From positions 4,029,045-4,093,044 of the forward strand of contig CM043959.1 in NCBI GenBank assembly GCA_014529385.2: 64,000 nucleotides of DNA, read 5' to 3'. Of this stretch, positions 46,733 to 57,530 are shown in pieces. This DNA comes from Adiantum capillus-veneris. Lineage: Eukaryota; Streptophyta; Polypodiopsida; Polypodiales; Pteridaceae. Position numbers and translations under genes: made by a program. The notes beneath the pieces are model-generated. The model was not told the origin of the DNA, made no database searches, and saw only the letters and a program-made list of their open reading frames with translations. The number at the start of each line of letters is the position of its first letter. Positions within the stretch are counted from its first letter, which is position 1.

Positions 46733-47340
46733 AGATAAAGCCAATTTAGCAACAGCCGGATCCATCTGCACTCCTGCTCTGCTGACACAATGTGTCCCAA
46801 AAAGTGTATCTTTGGTAGGAAAAATTCACTTTTCTTCGCATTAATCACTAACTTGTGATCTCGTAATGCCTGAAAGACTTGAAGCAGATGTACTCTATGT
46901 TCTACCTCATCCTTGGAGAAAACAATGATGTCGTTAAAGAAAGTGCCAACAAATAGTCTATACTCTCGAAAGATCCTGTCCATCATCTGGTTAAATGTCG
47001 CAGGAGCATTGGTTAGGCCAAAAAGGCATCACCAAAAACTCAAATAACCCAAAAGTCGTCCAAAAGGCTGTCTTGTAGACGTCTCCCGGTGCGATTCGGA
47101 TCTGATGATACCACTCTTCAAATCAATTCCTGTAATCTGTCGAGTATATCATAGGAATCGGAAATCTGTTCTTGATGGTGATTTTGTTGAGAGCTCTATA
47201 ATCGATTCACATTCTCCAAGATCCGTCTTTCTTCAAAACCAACAACAGTAGAGAGCAATACATTGAAGTACTTTTTAAAAGACCCTTTTCCAAGAGGTCT
47301 TTCACTTGGTTCATAATCTGTTCATTCGGGGCTCGGCTCA
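46720..47340 (-). pseudogene. Gypsy reverse transcriptase remnant
   Basis: 46986-46720 carries FFNDIIVFSKDEVEHRVHLL, where the polymerase FxDD box has an Asn for the first Asp, and KKSEFFLPKIHFLGHIVSAE. Upstream pieces (47340-46990) carry VLKKDG, IDYRALNKITIKNRFPIP and [17 protein letters not shown] in alternating frames with stops. Confidence 0.85.
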
Positions 47341-48284
47341 CAGGGTAAGGTGGCCGGTTCGGTGGTGTGCTTCCAAGTATCAGATCGATAGTATGATCTT
47401 TACGACGAGCAGATGATAACTCGCCTGCCGGGCCCTCTGAAAAGTAATTGCCATGAGTATGGAGAAAAATCTTGGTGTTCTTTTGTTCAGGTCAAAACAT
47501 ATTCGACCTTCATCCATCGTTCAATTCTCTCCCAAAAAGTGAGTAAAGAAACTGAAGTTCATCAAGTACAATCTCTGAGCCCTTAATTTGTCAAAGTCGC
47601 ATTCTCGTCCCGTTGTGAACCACGGGGTTGTTCTTGTGGTACCAAGGGATTTTGAGTAGAACGTCACAACCTTCCAAGGCAACTACGTAAAACTCCGCGT
47701 ACCCTAAACACCCCTGTCATTGCAAACGAAGTTTGCCAATGCTCGGTGTAATGGCAACATCCCGTCCAGGTGCCACTCGAACTACATCCGCCTGTGGCCT
47801 CAGCCTGTTGGGCGTATTTCCAAATCGAGCCGCCAATTCAAGAAGTTGGCCTTGGCTCCTTCATAAGAGCTTCCCGATCTTTCTGTTTGCTCGGCAAAGT
47901 TTGTACTTTCATTCAATTGATTCGATTCAGGCCCCACGCAATGTGGTACCAATTCTGCTTTTTATCTGCCTTTTTTGCCACGTCCCTCAGCTGCTTTAGA
48001 ACTTTTTGGCCTTTCTTCATCCTGTTCATTCATTACCTTTTTAGGGCACTTCATGGAGATATGCCCAGTTTCCCCGTATTCAAAGCACTTCCCCTCCTTT
48101 ATGAAGCCAACCCTCTCTTGAGGACTAAGCTTCGGTCGTGCATCCTTGTCTTTCTATACTGGGTTGCTCTTTCTCTTTCTACTTTCATTTTTCAAAGTCT
48201 GTTCGGCTCTTTGCGTCATGATGTCATCTGTGGGGTAGGTCAGACTGCCAGAGTGAATGGCAAAACCCCGTTTCGCATGACTCA
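47341..48284 (-). pseudogene. Gypsy zinc knuckle and protease region, badly broken
   Basis: Near 48045-48090 the minus strand encodes CFEYGETGHISMKC, a CCHC knuckle with the second Cys changed to Tyr. The following 47400-47800 region is where retropepsin is expected, but I could not read an intact catalytic loop. Plus-strand open frames at 47733-48324 are shadows. Confidence 0.6.
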
Positions 48285-49506
48285 TCAACTCTTGATGGAA
48301 GCTGACTTTTGTTCTAAGCAGTGATCTCGGATCTCTGTAGGTAGACCCAAGGTAAACCGCTCAATCTGTTCCTTGAACGAGATCTTCTTAAATGAAGAGG
48401 CGGGTAGAAAAGAGCTCCATAATCTCTCGGAATAAGCATCCACTGTATCCTTCTTGGTCATCCGAAGATGGTTCCAAGCAGTTCGTATATTGCGTTCATA
48501 CTCTCGAGTCAGCCAAGAAGAAATAAAAAGCCTTTTAAATTTCAGCCATTTAACTCGCGTTGTCTTGTTCAATAGAAGCATGGACCAACAAGTTCGAGCA
48601 TTCCCCTTAAAGTAAGAGGCAGCTCTCCAAATCTTAGAGTGCTCTGAGTAACGCCCTTCAAAGAAAGCTATGTCAAACTGCTATACAAAAGACAAAGCCT
48701 TCGAAGCATCTCTATAACCAGAAAACGTGTCAAATTTAATTGATTGTCCACCTTCCTTAAACTCTCGGACTTTCTTGCTTTTGTCTTGCAAAAAGTCATA
48801 CTGGTTGGCTTTATAAAAATTCATCTTCTTTGCATAAAAGTTGTTGTCATCAGTGTCCGAACTGTCTGTAGACGAGTCCTCTGTAGAACTATCACTCAAG
48901 GAGCGAGATTTGGACTTCTTTGCCTTTTTCTTGCCCTTTTCGAAGCGTTGCTTTTTGCTTCGCTTTTTGCTTTTTCTGTCTTCTTCGCTGGAGTCAGATG
49001 AGCTAGAAGAACTGTCAGAAGAAGAAGAAGAAGAACTAGGTACGCCTTCAAATCGAACACGCTTCTTCTGTTTCTTTGCCTTTTCAAATGTCGATTGACG
49101 ACCCAAATAACCCAGGAAGTCGGCGCTTTTCTTCTGCTTTTTGTCGTGCTTTTTAGCTTTGTTTTGCGCGTCAAAAAGCTGAGCAATTCGTGCATCAACC
49201 CCCTCTTCTAATTCTTGCTCTCTGTACATCCTGGGAGTAGGAGGTTTCTTGGGTGGTTCTGTGGTCTGCCGCCACTGCACGTGCACCTCCTCGAAAGAGG
49301 TCTCGCTCATATATTTTGCACACTTTGGGTCCTTCGCAAAATTGAGCATCATCTTTGTTGCGTCGCCGATCGATTGTTGGCGCTCCATCTCTTGCGTTCC
49401 GCCTGAGTAGGCCGAGGCGGGCCATACTCCTTGCCTGAATCTTCGTTGTGATCCCTTCCCACATTTCCTGATGCAGAGGGAGTCGACTGATCTTTGCCTG
49501 AAGCCA
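48285..49506 (-). pseudogene. Gypsy gag remnant
   Basis: The start is probably the ATG at 49506 (MASGKDQSTPSASGNVGRD). After about 45 codons the reading passes to another frame (RQQSIGDATKMML, then a Lys/Ser-rich tail with an 8-Ser run and SSEED-type repeats). 48581-48285 carries the capsid-like end (WLTREYERNIRTAWNHLRM, FKEQIERFTLGLPTEIRDH). At least two frameshifts separate these. Confidence 0.85.
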
Positions 49507-49566
49507 TAGGTGCCGCGGAAAAAAAAAAATTGGGATCGGATTTCCCATAGAAGAGAAATCGGTCGT

Positions 49567-49578
49567 GCCCTGATACCA
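49567..49578 (-). promoter_or_regulatory. Primer-binding site of the 44-50 kb gypsy
   Basis: The minus strand reads TGGTATCAGGGC, one base from the initiator tRNA-Met site, one base inside the LTR edge (TGTAACAG on the plus strand from 49580). Confidence 0.85.
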
Positions 49579-49579
49579 C

Positions 49580-50327
49580 TGTAACAGACTTGGACATTCC
49601 AAGTCAAGAATCTACCGCGACAGCACAAATAAATACTTCAAAACAGTTGGCAGATCACAATTGATTCGACACTGGCCCGACGGAGTTCTGTGCCTAGAGA
49701 TATTGGCCCCAAAGACTGGCGCCCCTTTCGGTATTTCTTTTTGTATTAATCTAAGTTTGAAGTACAAGAGTGCAGGCTGACACTCACACTCAGACTCTGC
49801 ATACAGATGCTCTAAGTAATGAGGCCCTGCCTGCATATTTAAGGATTACAAGGGATGCCAAAAGCAGAGCCCCAAAAGCTGAAAATCAAAAGCTTTGAGT
49901 ATTTCTAAAAGCCTCATAAAAATAAAGCAAAGGCTCTTTTTTTTTTTCTCTTATGCTTTAATAAAAATAAAGCAAAGCTTCAAAAAGCGGCAAAACTGCC
50001 TAGATCAGCAGCATTTCATAGAATTCTGACCAGCTTTTGCGTAGAGAAAAGCAGTCCGTACAGCTCAGCCACGTCAGCATGCTTTTCCGGAAATCCCGCC
50101 GCAGATTCCGCCGCTTTTTCCGGGTCCGTACGTTGCTGCCACGTCAGCACTATAGCACATTTTCCGGTTGTTTTCCCTGTTGCCTGCCACGTCAGCAATG
50201 CAGTCTTTTCCTGCTTTTCCCGGGTGTGTGTATGTATATAGGGCAGCTACGTCACTAGTTTGTGATAGAACCTCGGCTTGAGCCTCAATGGGCTCTACTT
50301 GAGAAAGTTTCCTTGTCTACTATAACA
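49580..50327 (-). repeat. 5' LTR of the 44-50 kb gypsy
   Basis: Starts at the primer-site edge with TGTAACAGACTTGG (plus orientation) and probably ends near CTACTATAACA at 50327, by the TG...CA rule. The outer end is not confirmed by a second copy. It includes the CCCCAAAGACTGGCGCCCCT block shared with other LTRs in the window. Confidence 0.6.
50068..50254 (-). promoter_or_regulatory. Four repeated TGACGTGGC (ACGT-core) motifs in the LTR
   Basis: GCCACGTCAGC (minus: GCTGACGTGGC) occurs at 50068, 50138 and 50186, with a GCTACGTCAC variant at 50245. They lie within imperfect 50-70-bp units that also share TTTTCC and GTCCGTAC. TGACGTGG is a known plant bZIP-type ACGT element. They lie close to a TATATA motif (about 50235). 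A promoter role is inference. Confidence 0.5.
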
Positions 50328-50700
50328 TTGGTGGAGCTTGCAGAAATTCTATAAACCTGGGATTCTACACCAACCTAGAAAACACATTCACCGCAGCAAC
50401 TAACTGTGTCGTGAAGAATCCTCGTCTAGTTGCCCAGTCATAAACCCTTGAACTTTTGGAGCATTCACATCAACAAAAGATACAGACAGTGGCAGCCGTG
50501 AACTCTTGCCAACCCCGAACACTCCAGCAACAGTCTGTCTGTCCTTTTAAGAGGAACCCTCCACCCTGGTGTCATTCGTTATGTCAGCCATAGTGTCATT
50601 CCTAGTTCCTGTGCTTTGCGTCTTTGCCGAAAACCAACCAAGGCTCAATCTTGAGGAAAAAGTCGTTATGTCCCAACGACAGAACCATGAAACCAGCCAG
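50328..50700. other. Unassigned, no gene seen
   Basis: No open frame or repeat that I can support between the LTR of the 44-50 kb gypsy and the next LTR-like segment. Confidence 0.4.
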
Positions 50701-51370
50701 TAGACTCTCTAAAGGGCGGTACACTTAGACTTTCACCCGACTTTTACTTTGATCAACTTTACGACACAAAGGAACGTCACAAACAAACATGTGTCTCGAA
50801 TTCGACACTTTAAACAAACCACGACTTGGCAGCTAGAGTGACTCCAAGTAGACACTAACACGGCGTTGGCCCCAAAGGTTGGCGCCCCTTTCACTATTTC
50901 TTTATTCCAATTAAACTCTGGAGAAAAACTATAAACTCCTACGTGTTGTCCCACTTTTATTGGGCTGAAAATGGCCTCAATTCGGCAACATAACAACTGT
51001 AGGGCTTCACAAAGAAAATCCCCATGCAATAGGCGACTTTCCCAGTGCATTAGAGTACTTTCCTAAACCAGGCGAGAAATTACAGCAAGCTGAATTCTCT
51101 ATTTTCGGCCTCTAAAATGCACCAAAACACATGTACGGTGATTCCCTAGCTTCCCCGGAGCTCCTCGGACTGTTAAGCAACAAAAACGGCCAAGACCCTA
51201 AACCTGCAAAAATACACAGTAGACTGTAGTTCACTGTTTTAAGCTCCGTTTTGTGTGCCGTCACATCCGTATAAAGCCCTCGAGTTCCCACACTTGTAGG
51301 GCTACTTGTCCTTTGATTTGGATGAGATTTCTCGCGAGGAATCTCTCCAAATCAACCGGTACCTGTGGGG
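50701..51370 (+). repeat. Old LTR-like segment, homologous to 63231-63900
   Basis: Aligns over some 650 bp, in the same orientation, with the LTR at the right edge (shared AAAGGGCGGTA, CAACTTTACGACACA, TTGGCCCCAAAG-like, AAACCTGCAAAAATACACAG and TCTCTCCAAAT). Divergence is high (perhaps a quarter), so the two may be different insertions rather than a pair. Confidence 0.65.
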
Positions 51371-51419
51371 GATGAGCAATTAGCTAATCTTGTGCAAGAC
51401 TCTCTTGCCTCGGCAATCG

Positions 51420-51812
51420 CACATAAACCCACACACCTGTACATACAGATGAGTAGCCCTTGAGCTGGGCATCACGAACCTATATTCATAAGGCGGGAGA
51501 GGTGCACGAGAGCAGAATCATCGTGCTACATAGAACAGAGGAATGCAAGCTTTCCATTAAAGCTATAAAGCTACACCCACTACTTACACACACACACACA
51601 CACACACACTATAGGCTTCACATAAACCCACACACCTGTACATACACATGAGTAGCCCTTGAGCTGTGCATCACGAATCTATATTCATAAGGCAGGAGAG
51701 GTGCACGAGAGCAGAATCCTCGTGCTACATAGAACAGAGGAATGCAAGCTTTCCATTAAAGCTATAAAGCTACACCCACTACTTACACACACACACACAC
51801 ACTATAGGCTTC
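51420..51812. repeat. Tandem duplication, period 199 bp
   Basis: Two copies (51420-51618 and 51619-51812) are nearly identical, differing in a few bases and in the length of an internal (CA)n (about 23 bp versus 17 bp). Both begin CACATAAACCCACACACCTG. Confidence 0.95.
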
Positions 51813-53289
51813 ACAATGGAGTTCAAAATCAGTCCCCCAACAGCCCAAATCGATTTTGGGCGCCCCCTCCTAGCTGAGGTGTCTTGTTCAGAGCTGCCAA
51901 CTGTCTCTTATGCCTTTTTGAGTTGATTTCCTAGTACCCATGGGGCATAAATGACTTTTAACTGAGCCTAGCCACCTTTTTACTACTCGGTAGTCCATGC
52001 AGATTGGCCCTATGAGCTCGTGGCGACCCGCCCTTCACTACTACCGGTTAAACTCTCGGCTATTGGCCATTACGCATTGGGCATACAATGTCCAGCCATT
52101 TATGACTTCAATAGGAGGGTAATAAAAATCAAGGGAAAGAAACCAAAAACTAAGGTTAGTGGTTGTCATAGCCTCGTGACACTATGCAACATACAAATAT
52201 AAGGCAACTATGGAGAAGACCGATCGCTGAGGTATAAAGAGATAGGACATCTGAGAATGAGAGAGAGAAATGAAATGAAATGATATATTAACGTCTACAA
52301 AAGGCCAAAATGACCTATGAGACCAACTGATTACAATGATGAGTCTAGTACCAATTCTAGGTACAAACAAGGAAAACTACAAACAAACTGATAGGAGTGC
52401 TACCGACTCCTATGGGTGGCTCGTAGGCTGAGCAATGGTATCATGCCATAAAGGTACAAAGTGGGGATAAGTGTCACCATGATACAATATAGCAGTAGCA
52501 TGAAGCCTATCCTGAGAGAGAGAGAGAGCTGGGAGTTAATAACAAACAAATCATACAAGTGACTGTCACAAGTTAGTGATGTGGCACGTTAAGGGGGGTA
52601 GGGTTTCAATAAAAACCTCACCCTACCTAACTTGAAGAGCATGGCCAAGGCACCTTAACCCTAAAAAGAGAAAGCCTAAAGGCTAGCCAAAGATTCCACA
52701 ATTTAGGGCACGTTGACGTGCCATTGCTGTACAGGCGTTCTCTGTTTTGCGCTGGCTTAGTGGGACATGGCAAGGCCATACGGATGCTAGATTTGCACCA
52801 TGCTTTTCGGGATCAGTAGCTTTTGGGATCAATGCTTTTGAATTTGATGCATTTGGGGATCTACTTGATTGGCAATCTCTCTCTCACTTACAGAATTTTC
52901 ACTCATAATTTCATTCTCTCCTCTCTGTCACCAAGAGGTGTATTTTTCCTTTTGCCTTCTTTGAATATGTACTACATATTTTTCTTTGTTTCATTTTTAC
53001 TTGTTTTCCCTTGGAACCCTTGAAAAGGTGCAAGTAAACATTGCATGGCCAATGTGAAACAGCTGCAGCCAAACGGGTTTCTCGCATCAAGAATCTAGGT
53101 CGGTCGGTTGGTGACTGTTCGGGCTAATTAGCAGAGTATGGAAGCTTCTGTCCACCTAAATAGAATTTAGGCCACTCAATAAGTCATTAAGAACTTTATA
53201 AGTTGGGATGTACTGCCAAAATTGGGTCAAAAACCTGCAATTTCAGCCCTTGACAGGTTTGGATAGCTTGGTGTGAGTTTGGTGTAAGT
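51813..53289. other. Non-coding, no gene seen
   Basis: Only short open frames without recognisable domains. A short GA tract lies near 52515. Confidence 0.45.
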
Positions 53290-53440
53290 GTACGGATCAT
53301 TGGTCTTCAATTGAATAAAGAAATACCGAAATGGGGGCAAGTCTTTGGGGCCTACAGGGTATCGGTCTCGTGTGTGCAGTGACATTCTAGTGGTTAGACA
53401 CATCTGTGTACTCTCTTCTTCTCAATCCTCTGTGTGAAAT
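53290..53440 (-). repeat. LTR fragment in inverted orientation
   Basis: The minus strand reads AGGCCCCAAAGACTTGCCCC, then CATTTCGGTATTTCTTTATT. This is the same block as in the LTRs at 49.7, 50.87 and 63.4 kb. Confidence 0.65.
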
Positions 53441-53562
53441 TAACAGGTTAATTGAGTTAGAACCACCCTCTATTGTGTACAAGCCGGTTATACTCTCTCT
53501 CTCTTTGTCTATTGCACATCTTTCTCATTAAGTAAAAGGAACCTTGTGTACATATTGAGCAC

Positions 53563-53840
53563 TCATCCTGAGCTATCACCATCAGCACTTCTGCTGCACC
53601 CAACATCTTGTGACTTTGCCCTCATGATGTGGCATAATAAACATGCACCAAGACACCTCAGTCCAAATGTCTCTCGAGCCATCTGATTCAGCCCCACACG
53701 CAAATCTAATTCTGAGAGAGTGCCTACAAATGAAGCTTCCAAGAAGCTGCAATATGTCATGCTGTGGCCAGAGGCTCCTGGTTCACAATCAAAGCTTTAT
53801 CAGCAAGGGAGAGATGCTACGAAGACTAGTAACATAACTC
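53563..53840. other. Overlapping open frames on both strands, unassigned
   Basis: Open frames of about 64 codons exist on both strands, and neither has a recognised domain. The segment could be the 3' end of the exon-like series at 54.0-54.9 kb, but nothing ties them together. Confidence 0.2.
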
Positions 53841-54010
53841 TTGACAAATAAACTGTGGAAATCTATCAAACAATTGCTACAAAGAGACATCCATCCTATT
53901 TTAGAATCCCAAATTACATCGAAGGCATTGGGTCCCTCTTATCAAGACACAAGTTTAAGCACTTAGCAGGATTTTCTTCTAGCAACTGAAATTCTTCTTG
54001 GTCCTGTGGA

Positions 54011-54890
54011 CTAAAAGGAGAACCTGAGAGGGGAATAACTCGAGGATGCTGGTTGTGGTGGTTTGTGATGATCCATATTTACACAGGACAGTTTAGCTTC
54101 CTTTCTCTCAACCCTATCTTGCTCTAGCTCATTATTTGAAGTTGCTATTGTTTTCAAGTTTTGTTTGCAGATTTTGTGGTGGAGTATCTTGGCCTCTTCT
54201 GTCATAACAAAAGCTGATCACTGTAAGATTGCTCGACATATTACATGAGAAATAAATAGTGTCAGAATAGTTTACCTTTGGAATTTTGAGAACAGCAGCA
54301 AAGAAAGCGATGTTACATAGCTAACTAATATACTGAACCCATATGAAAAGTTGGAAATAACACAAAAAGTTTGCTTACAGAACCATTATATAGACACCCT
54401 ATGACTAACTTGAAACATTTCAGAGTGCCGATGTTTTCAAGAAATGCAGACCTGAAAATGCACTGTCGATGGGTTTTCCACGCCTTGAAACTGCAGTAAA
54501 GTTGTTTCTTCCCTATTCAACAAAATATTATAGATCATAATGCAATCACATCAGGAGTCGCAACAGCTACATTGTCGACACAAACAAGAACATAGATTTA
54601 AGAATATATCCAAAGAGAACCCAAATTGTTACGCCGTACCCTTGAGACAATCTCTTAAACAAGCACTATTATGTCTGGTAAATTGCAAAAAAAAAGCCTA
54701 CAAAAATTTAGTATACGGCTAACAAGGGCCACCTTCCCTGTCATAAAGCAAGTGTAAAATACTCTGATCTTAACCTTTAAAGCGCATTTTTCGAATACAC
54801 CAGATTCAGATTACCTTAGACAGTTCATTGATTTGCAAGCTGAGAATGTGTTCCGGATTACTGGTTAATCGGGCTATCACTTGCCTTTGC
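54011..54890 (-). pseudogene. Exon-like segments of an unidentified gene or gene fragment
   Basis: Three minus-strand segments have good splice signals and stay open in phase 0. About 54890-54815 encodes RQVIARLTSNPEHILSLQIN and ELSK before GTAATC. 54490-54452 (after TTTACTGCAG) encodes FQGVENPSTVHFQ. About 54330-54277 encodes a stretch ending AFFAAVLKIPK before GTAAAC. The next acceptor (ATCTTACAG) is followed at once by TGA in that phase. In another phase a hydrophilic frame runs to 54011. I do not recognise the protein. No start or complete model is visible, and the upstream side is LTR DNA, so it may be a fragment captured or truncated by transposons. Confidence 0.3.
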
Positions 54891-54959
54891 ATATGAACCC
54901 ATCAATCAAAAAACGATTACGTATGTTGTCTTTCCAATTGAAATATTACATAATTGGAC

Positions 54960-55755
54960 ATGTGTTCTTGTGTTTACGGAACCATGATTGATTAGATTGA
55001 TTAGACATACTTTTGATTCCCATAATGATGTTTTCCGTCGCTTCTAAAATGTTCTAGAAGCTTCTAGTCAAGGGCTAGAAGAATCTAAAAGGAGTACTTC
55101 AAAAGAAAGACAAGTGTCAAAACACTTGTTACATGTGTAAGGACACTAAAAGACAATTCATTTTTTTCTCTTTTTACAAATGGTAAGACACTTGAGACAT
55201 GTGAGGACACTTGTCAAAGATAATTTATCTTTTTAGACAAGTGGCAAGGCACTCGTGATAATGCTACCACATAACCTCCTTATTCAAGAGGTAAGTTCAT
55301 CTACAAAATATCTCCTTTTTCCTCATTTTGGGAGATCACTCATTGCTGAAATTACTCTCTAATCTCAGCCCAAGAAGCCTCTACACTACCATCATCATTG
55401 CCCTCTACATGCTACCTCTCTCTCCCTTAAGCTCTACATGTTACATCCCTAGACATCAAGATAGGCGCCTGCACATATGTCCAACTAGTGTGAAATGACC
55501 CTACGTGTGAACGTACCCTTAGTTGAAGGGAGGTTAAGAAAGAAGGTTAAAAACTCCTATAAATAGGACTGAGGTCTCATTTGTGAGACATCTTGTGTGA
55601 TCATCACACTTGGATTCTAGGCCCTTGGCAGTCTACCCACACACCCGCTTGGTGTAGGCTTGGTAATATGGAACACAAGCCCTTGCGGTAGAGGCTAGCC
55701 CGTTAGCTGCAAGCTCCCAGGCTCAAGGGTGACCCCATATTGGCTCTATCGTTAG
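54960..55755 (+). repeat. Plus-strand LTR interrupted by element B (left part)
   Basis: The segment contains TATAAATA at 55558-55565, runs up to GTTAG at 55755, and is continued by 60709-60810 after element B. A primer-like site follows at 60811. Joined, the TATA box would lie about 300 bp from the primer site, a normal LTR layout. The outer left end is not fixed. Confidence 0.5.
55558..55565 (+). promoter_or_regulatory. TATA box of the interrupted LTR
   Basis: TATAAATA preceded by CTCC and followed by GGACTGAGG. It is the only convincing TATA motif in the segment and agrees with plus orientation. Confidence 0.5.
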
Positions 55756-56192
55756 TGTAAGGTGCAGCAGAAGTGAATGTTGAACTTTGCTCAAGATGAG
55801 TGCTCCGAACTGTGCTCAAGGTTCCTTTTACTTAGGGAAGGGAGAGCCTTCCGTTCTTTATGAGAGAGTGCAAGTGATCACAAACAAGGTGGATAAACAC
55901 TGTGAATGAAGGTGCATGAGACTGAGAGATAGAGAGAGAAGAATACGACACCAAAATGTTGTCAAACCCTCCTCCGAAGCATAGTGACATAAAAACCCGT
56001 TTCAGCCCTCTGAAACCCCGAAACGGCGAAACGGTCGAAACGTTTCGGCGAAACGTGCCAAACGAGTTGATTTTTTCTTTTTTGCCCCCTTTTGACCAGT
56101 TAACCTTAAGCCATCCGTTCGGGGATTTTTTAAGCCATACACAAAGACCACCTCAAAAAATCGATAGATTTTTTGACCCTCACGCACATCGA

Positions 56193-56262
<70 letters not shown>

Positions 56263-57519
56263 CCTTACACGTCAGCATGGCCCCCTCTTTACCTCCATGT
56301 TGTTGCAACTCGTTACCGACTTACCTTGTTCACTCGTGACTCAAGTCTCACATCTAGATTTTGGTATTTCATGTCTTTACAAGTGAATTTGTATGTGTAT
56401 TAGATGTATAATCATATGAACATACATATAAAACGAAACCTGTGTTTCGTTTCTCTTTGAGCTCCGAAACAAAACGTTTCAGAAACGCACAAAATGTTTC
56501 ATGTCACACTGCTCCGAAGGCCCCACTCTCTATGGTGAGAGCGGTCTACTTATGATTGCACAAATCTCTACAATGCTTTGAACTTGCCAACGATGTCGAC
56601 GACGACAAGACGGGCTAAAATCTGAAAATGCTAATGGCTGAAATCTGTAAATCTTTATCTGCTGAATTCTGACTCTATGTCGGTGACGTTGTCGATGACG
56701 ATTATACGACGACGCGCTGAAAACGCAGATGCTGAAATCTGCGTTTTCCGGGCTGAATCTGCAAACTTCGCGGGATCTGACCGTGCAGCGAGGATCTGCT
56801 GCGAGAAGGTAAGATCTGCGAGGTTTGAGACTTCTTCTGCGGGTTCTAATTGCTGAAAACTGAAAACGCTGAGTCTAGGGCTGATTCCGTCGCGAAGATC
56901 TGCAAAAACGTTGAGGTTGATCTACAAACCAAAAACGCTAGGGGCTGAAATCTGTCTTTGCTGAGGAAACTACTAACGCTAGGGCTGATCTACTCTCGCT
57001 GGGGAATCTGCTATCGCTAGGGCTGATCTGCTGTGTCTTGTGGTCGCCGAAGGGCTGATCTGTGGTGGTTGCAAAACGCTAGGCCCTTGCTGCTGAGTTG
57101 CAAAAATGCTAGGCCTGCTGGGATCCTGCTGAGAAGGTGCCTGTTGAACCGAAGTTCCTGCTGTCTCTCCTGCCAGAAAGTGCTAGCGCTAGGTTTCCAT
57201 TTATACTTGCTTGTGAAAATTGCCCTACCCAGTTCCCAACAAAAGTCACTTAAAAATAATAAGTGAAAAATGTCAAAATAGGGAAAATAGGTCTATGCAT
57301 TGTAAAAATGCTCCTGATGATTCTGATGAAAATCTAATGATCATGTTGTGTGCAACCAGAGGATATGCATCTAATCTAAGTGTCTGGACATGCACGGTCT
57401 GCGAACAGACTCAAAAAATTGCCAGATCACTTCCTATTCTAGACTGACTGAACTGAACTGAACCCTGGTCATGCTATAGCTTGTCCACGTACACATAGGG
57501 TTATATGTGTCACGTGACG
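55756..57519 (-). repeat. 3' LTR of element B (carries a MITE)
   Basis: TGTAAGGTGCAGCAG...GTCACGTGACG. It is about 500 bp longer than its partner because of the insertion at 55980-56511. Without that and one TSD copy it is about 1.22 kb. The terminal CA reads CG. Confidence 0.92.
55980..56511. mobile_element. hAT-like MITE in the LTR of element B
   Basis: A 532-bp insertion absent from the other LTR is flanked by 8-bp duplications CTCCGAAG (55972-55979 and 56512-56519). The ends are imperfect inverted repeats: CATAGTGACATAAAA, and CAGTGTGACATGAAA on the opposite strand. An 8-bp duplication with CA..GTG-type ends is the hallmark of hAT transposons. There is no transposase. Inside are GAAACG repeats near both ends and a (CT)n tract (about 56200-56258). 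Confidence 0.88.
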
Positions 57520-57530
57520 TCCCCTGCTTT
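57520..57530 (-). promoter_or_regulatory. Polypurine tract of element B
   Basis: The minus strand reads AAGCAGGGGAC directly before the LTR start. The gag frame stops immediately upstream of it. Confidence 0.7.

Larger units (their letters stand above)
44219..50327 (-). mobile_element. Truncated Ty3/gypsy element with 5' LTR
   Basis: On the minus strand an LTR (about 50327-49580), a primer site, gag, RT, RNase H and the start of integrase follow in order. The integrase ends abruptly near 44219, just after the first catalytic Asp, so the 3' part and 3' LTR have been lost. The RT is split by an unrelated insertion (45309-46732), and many frameshifts are present. The gag wording (Ser/Lys-rich tail, FYKANQYDFLQDKSKK) differs from the other gypsies here. 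Confidence 0.85.

Noticed and set aside
47733-48324. 184-residue plus-strand frame
   Set aside because: Antisense to the gypsy zinc-knuckle and protease region on the minus strand; no recognised domain.
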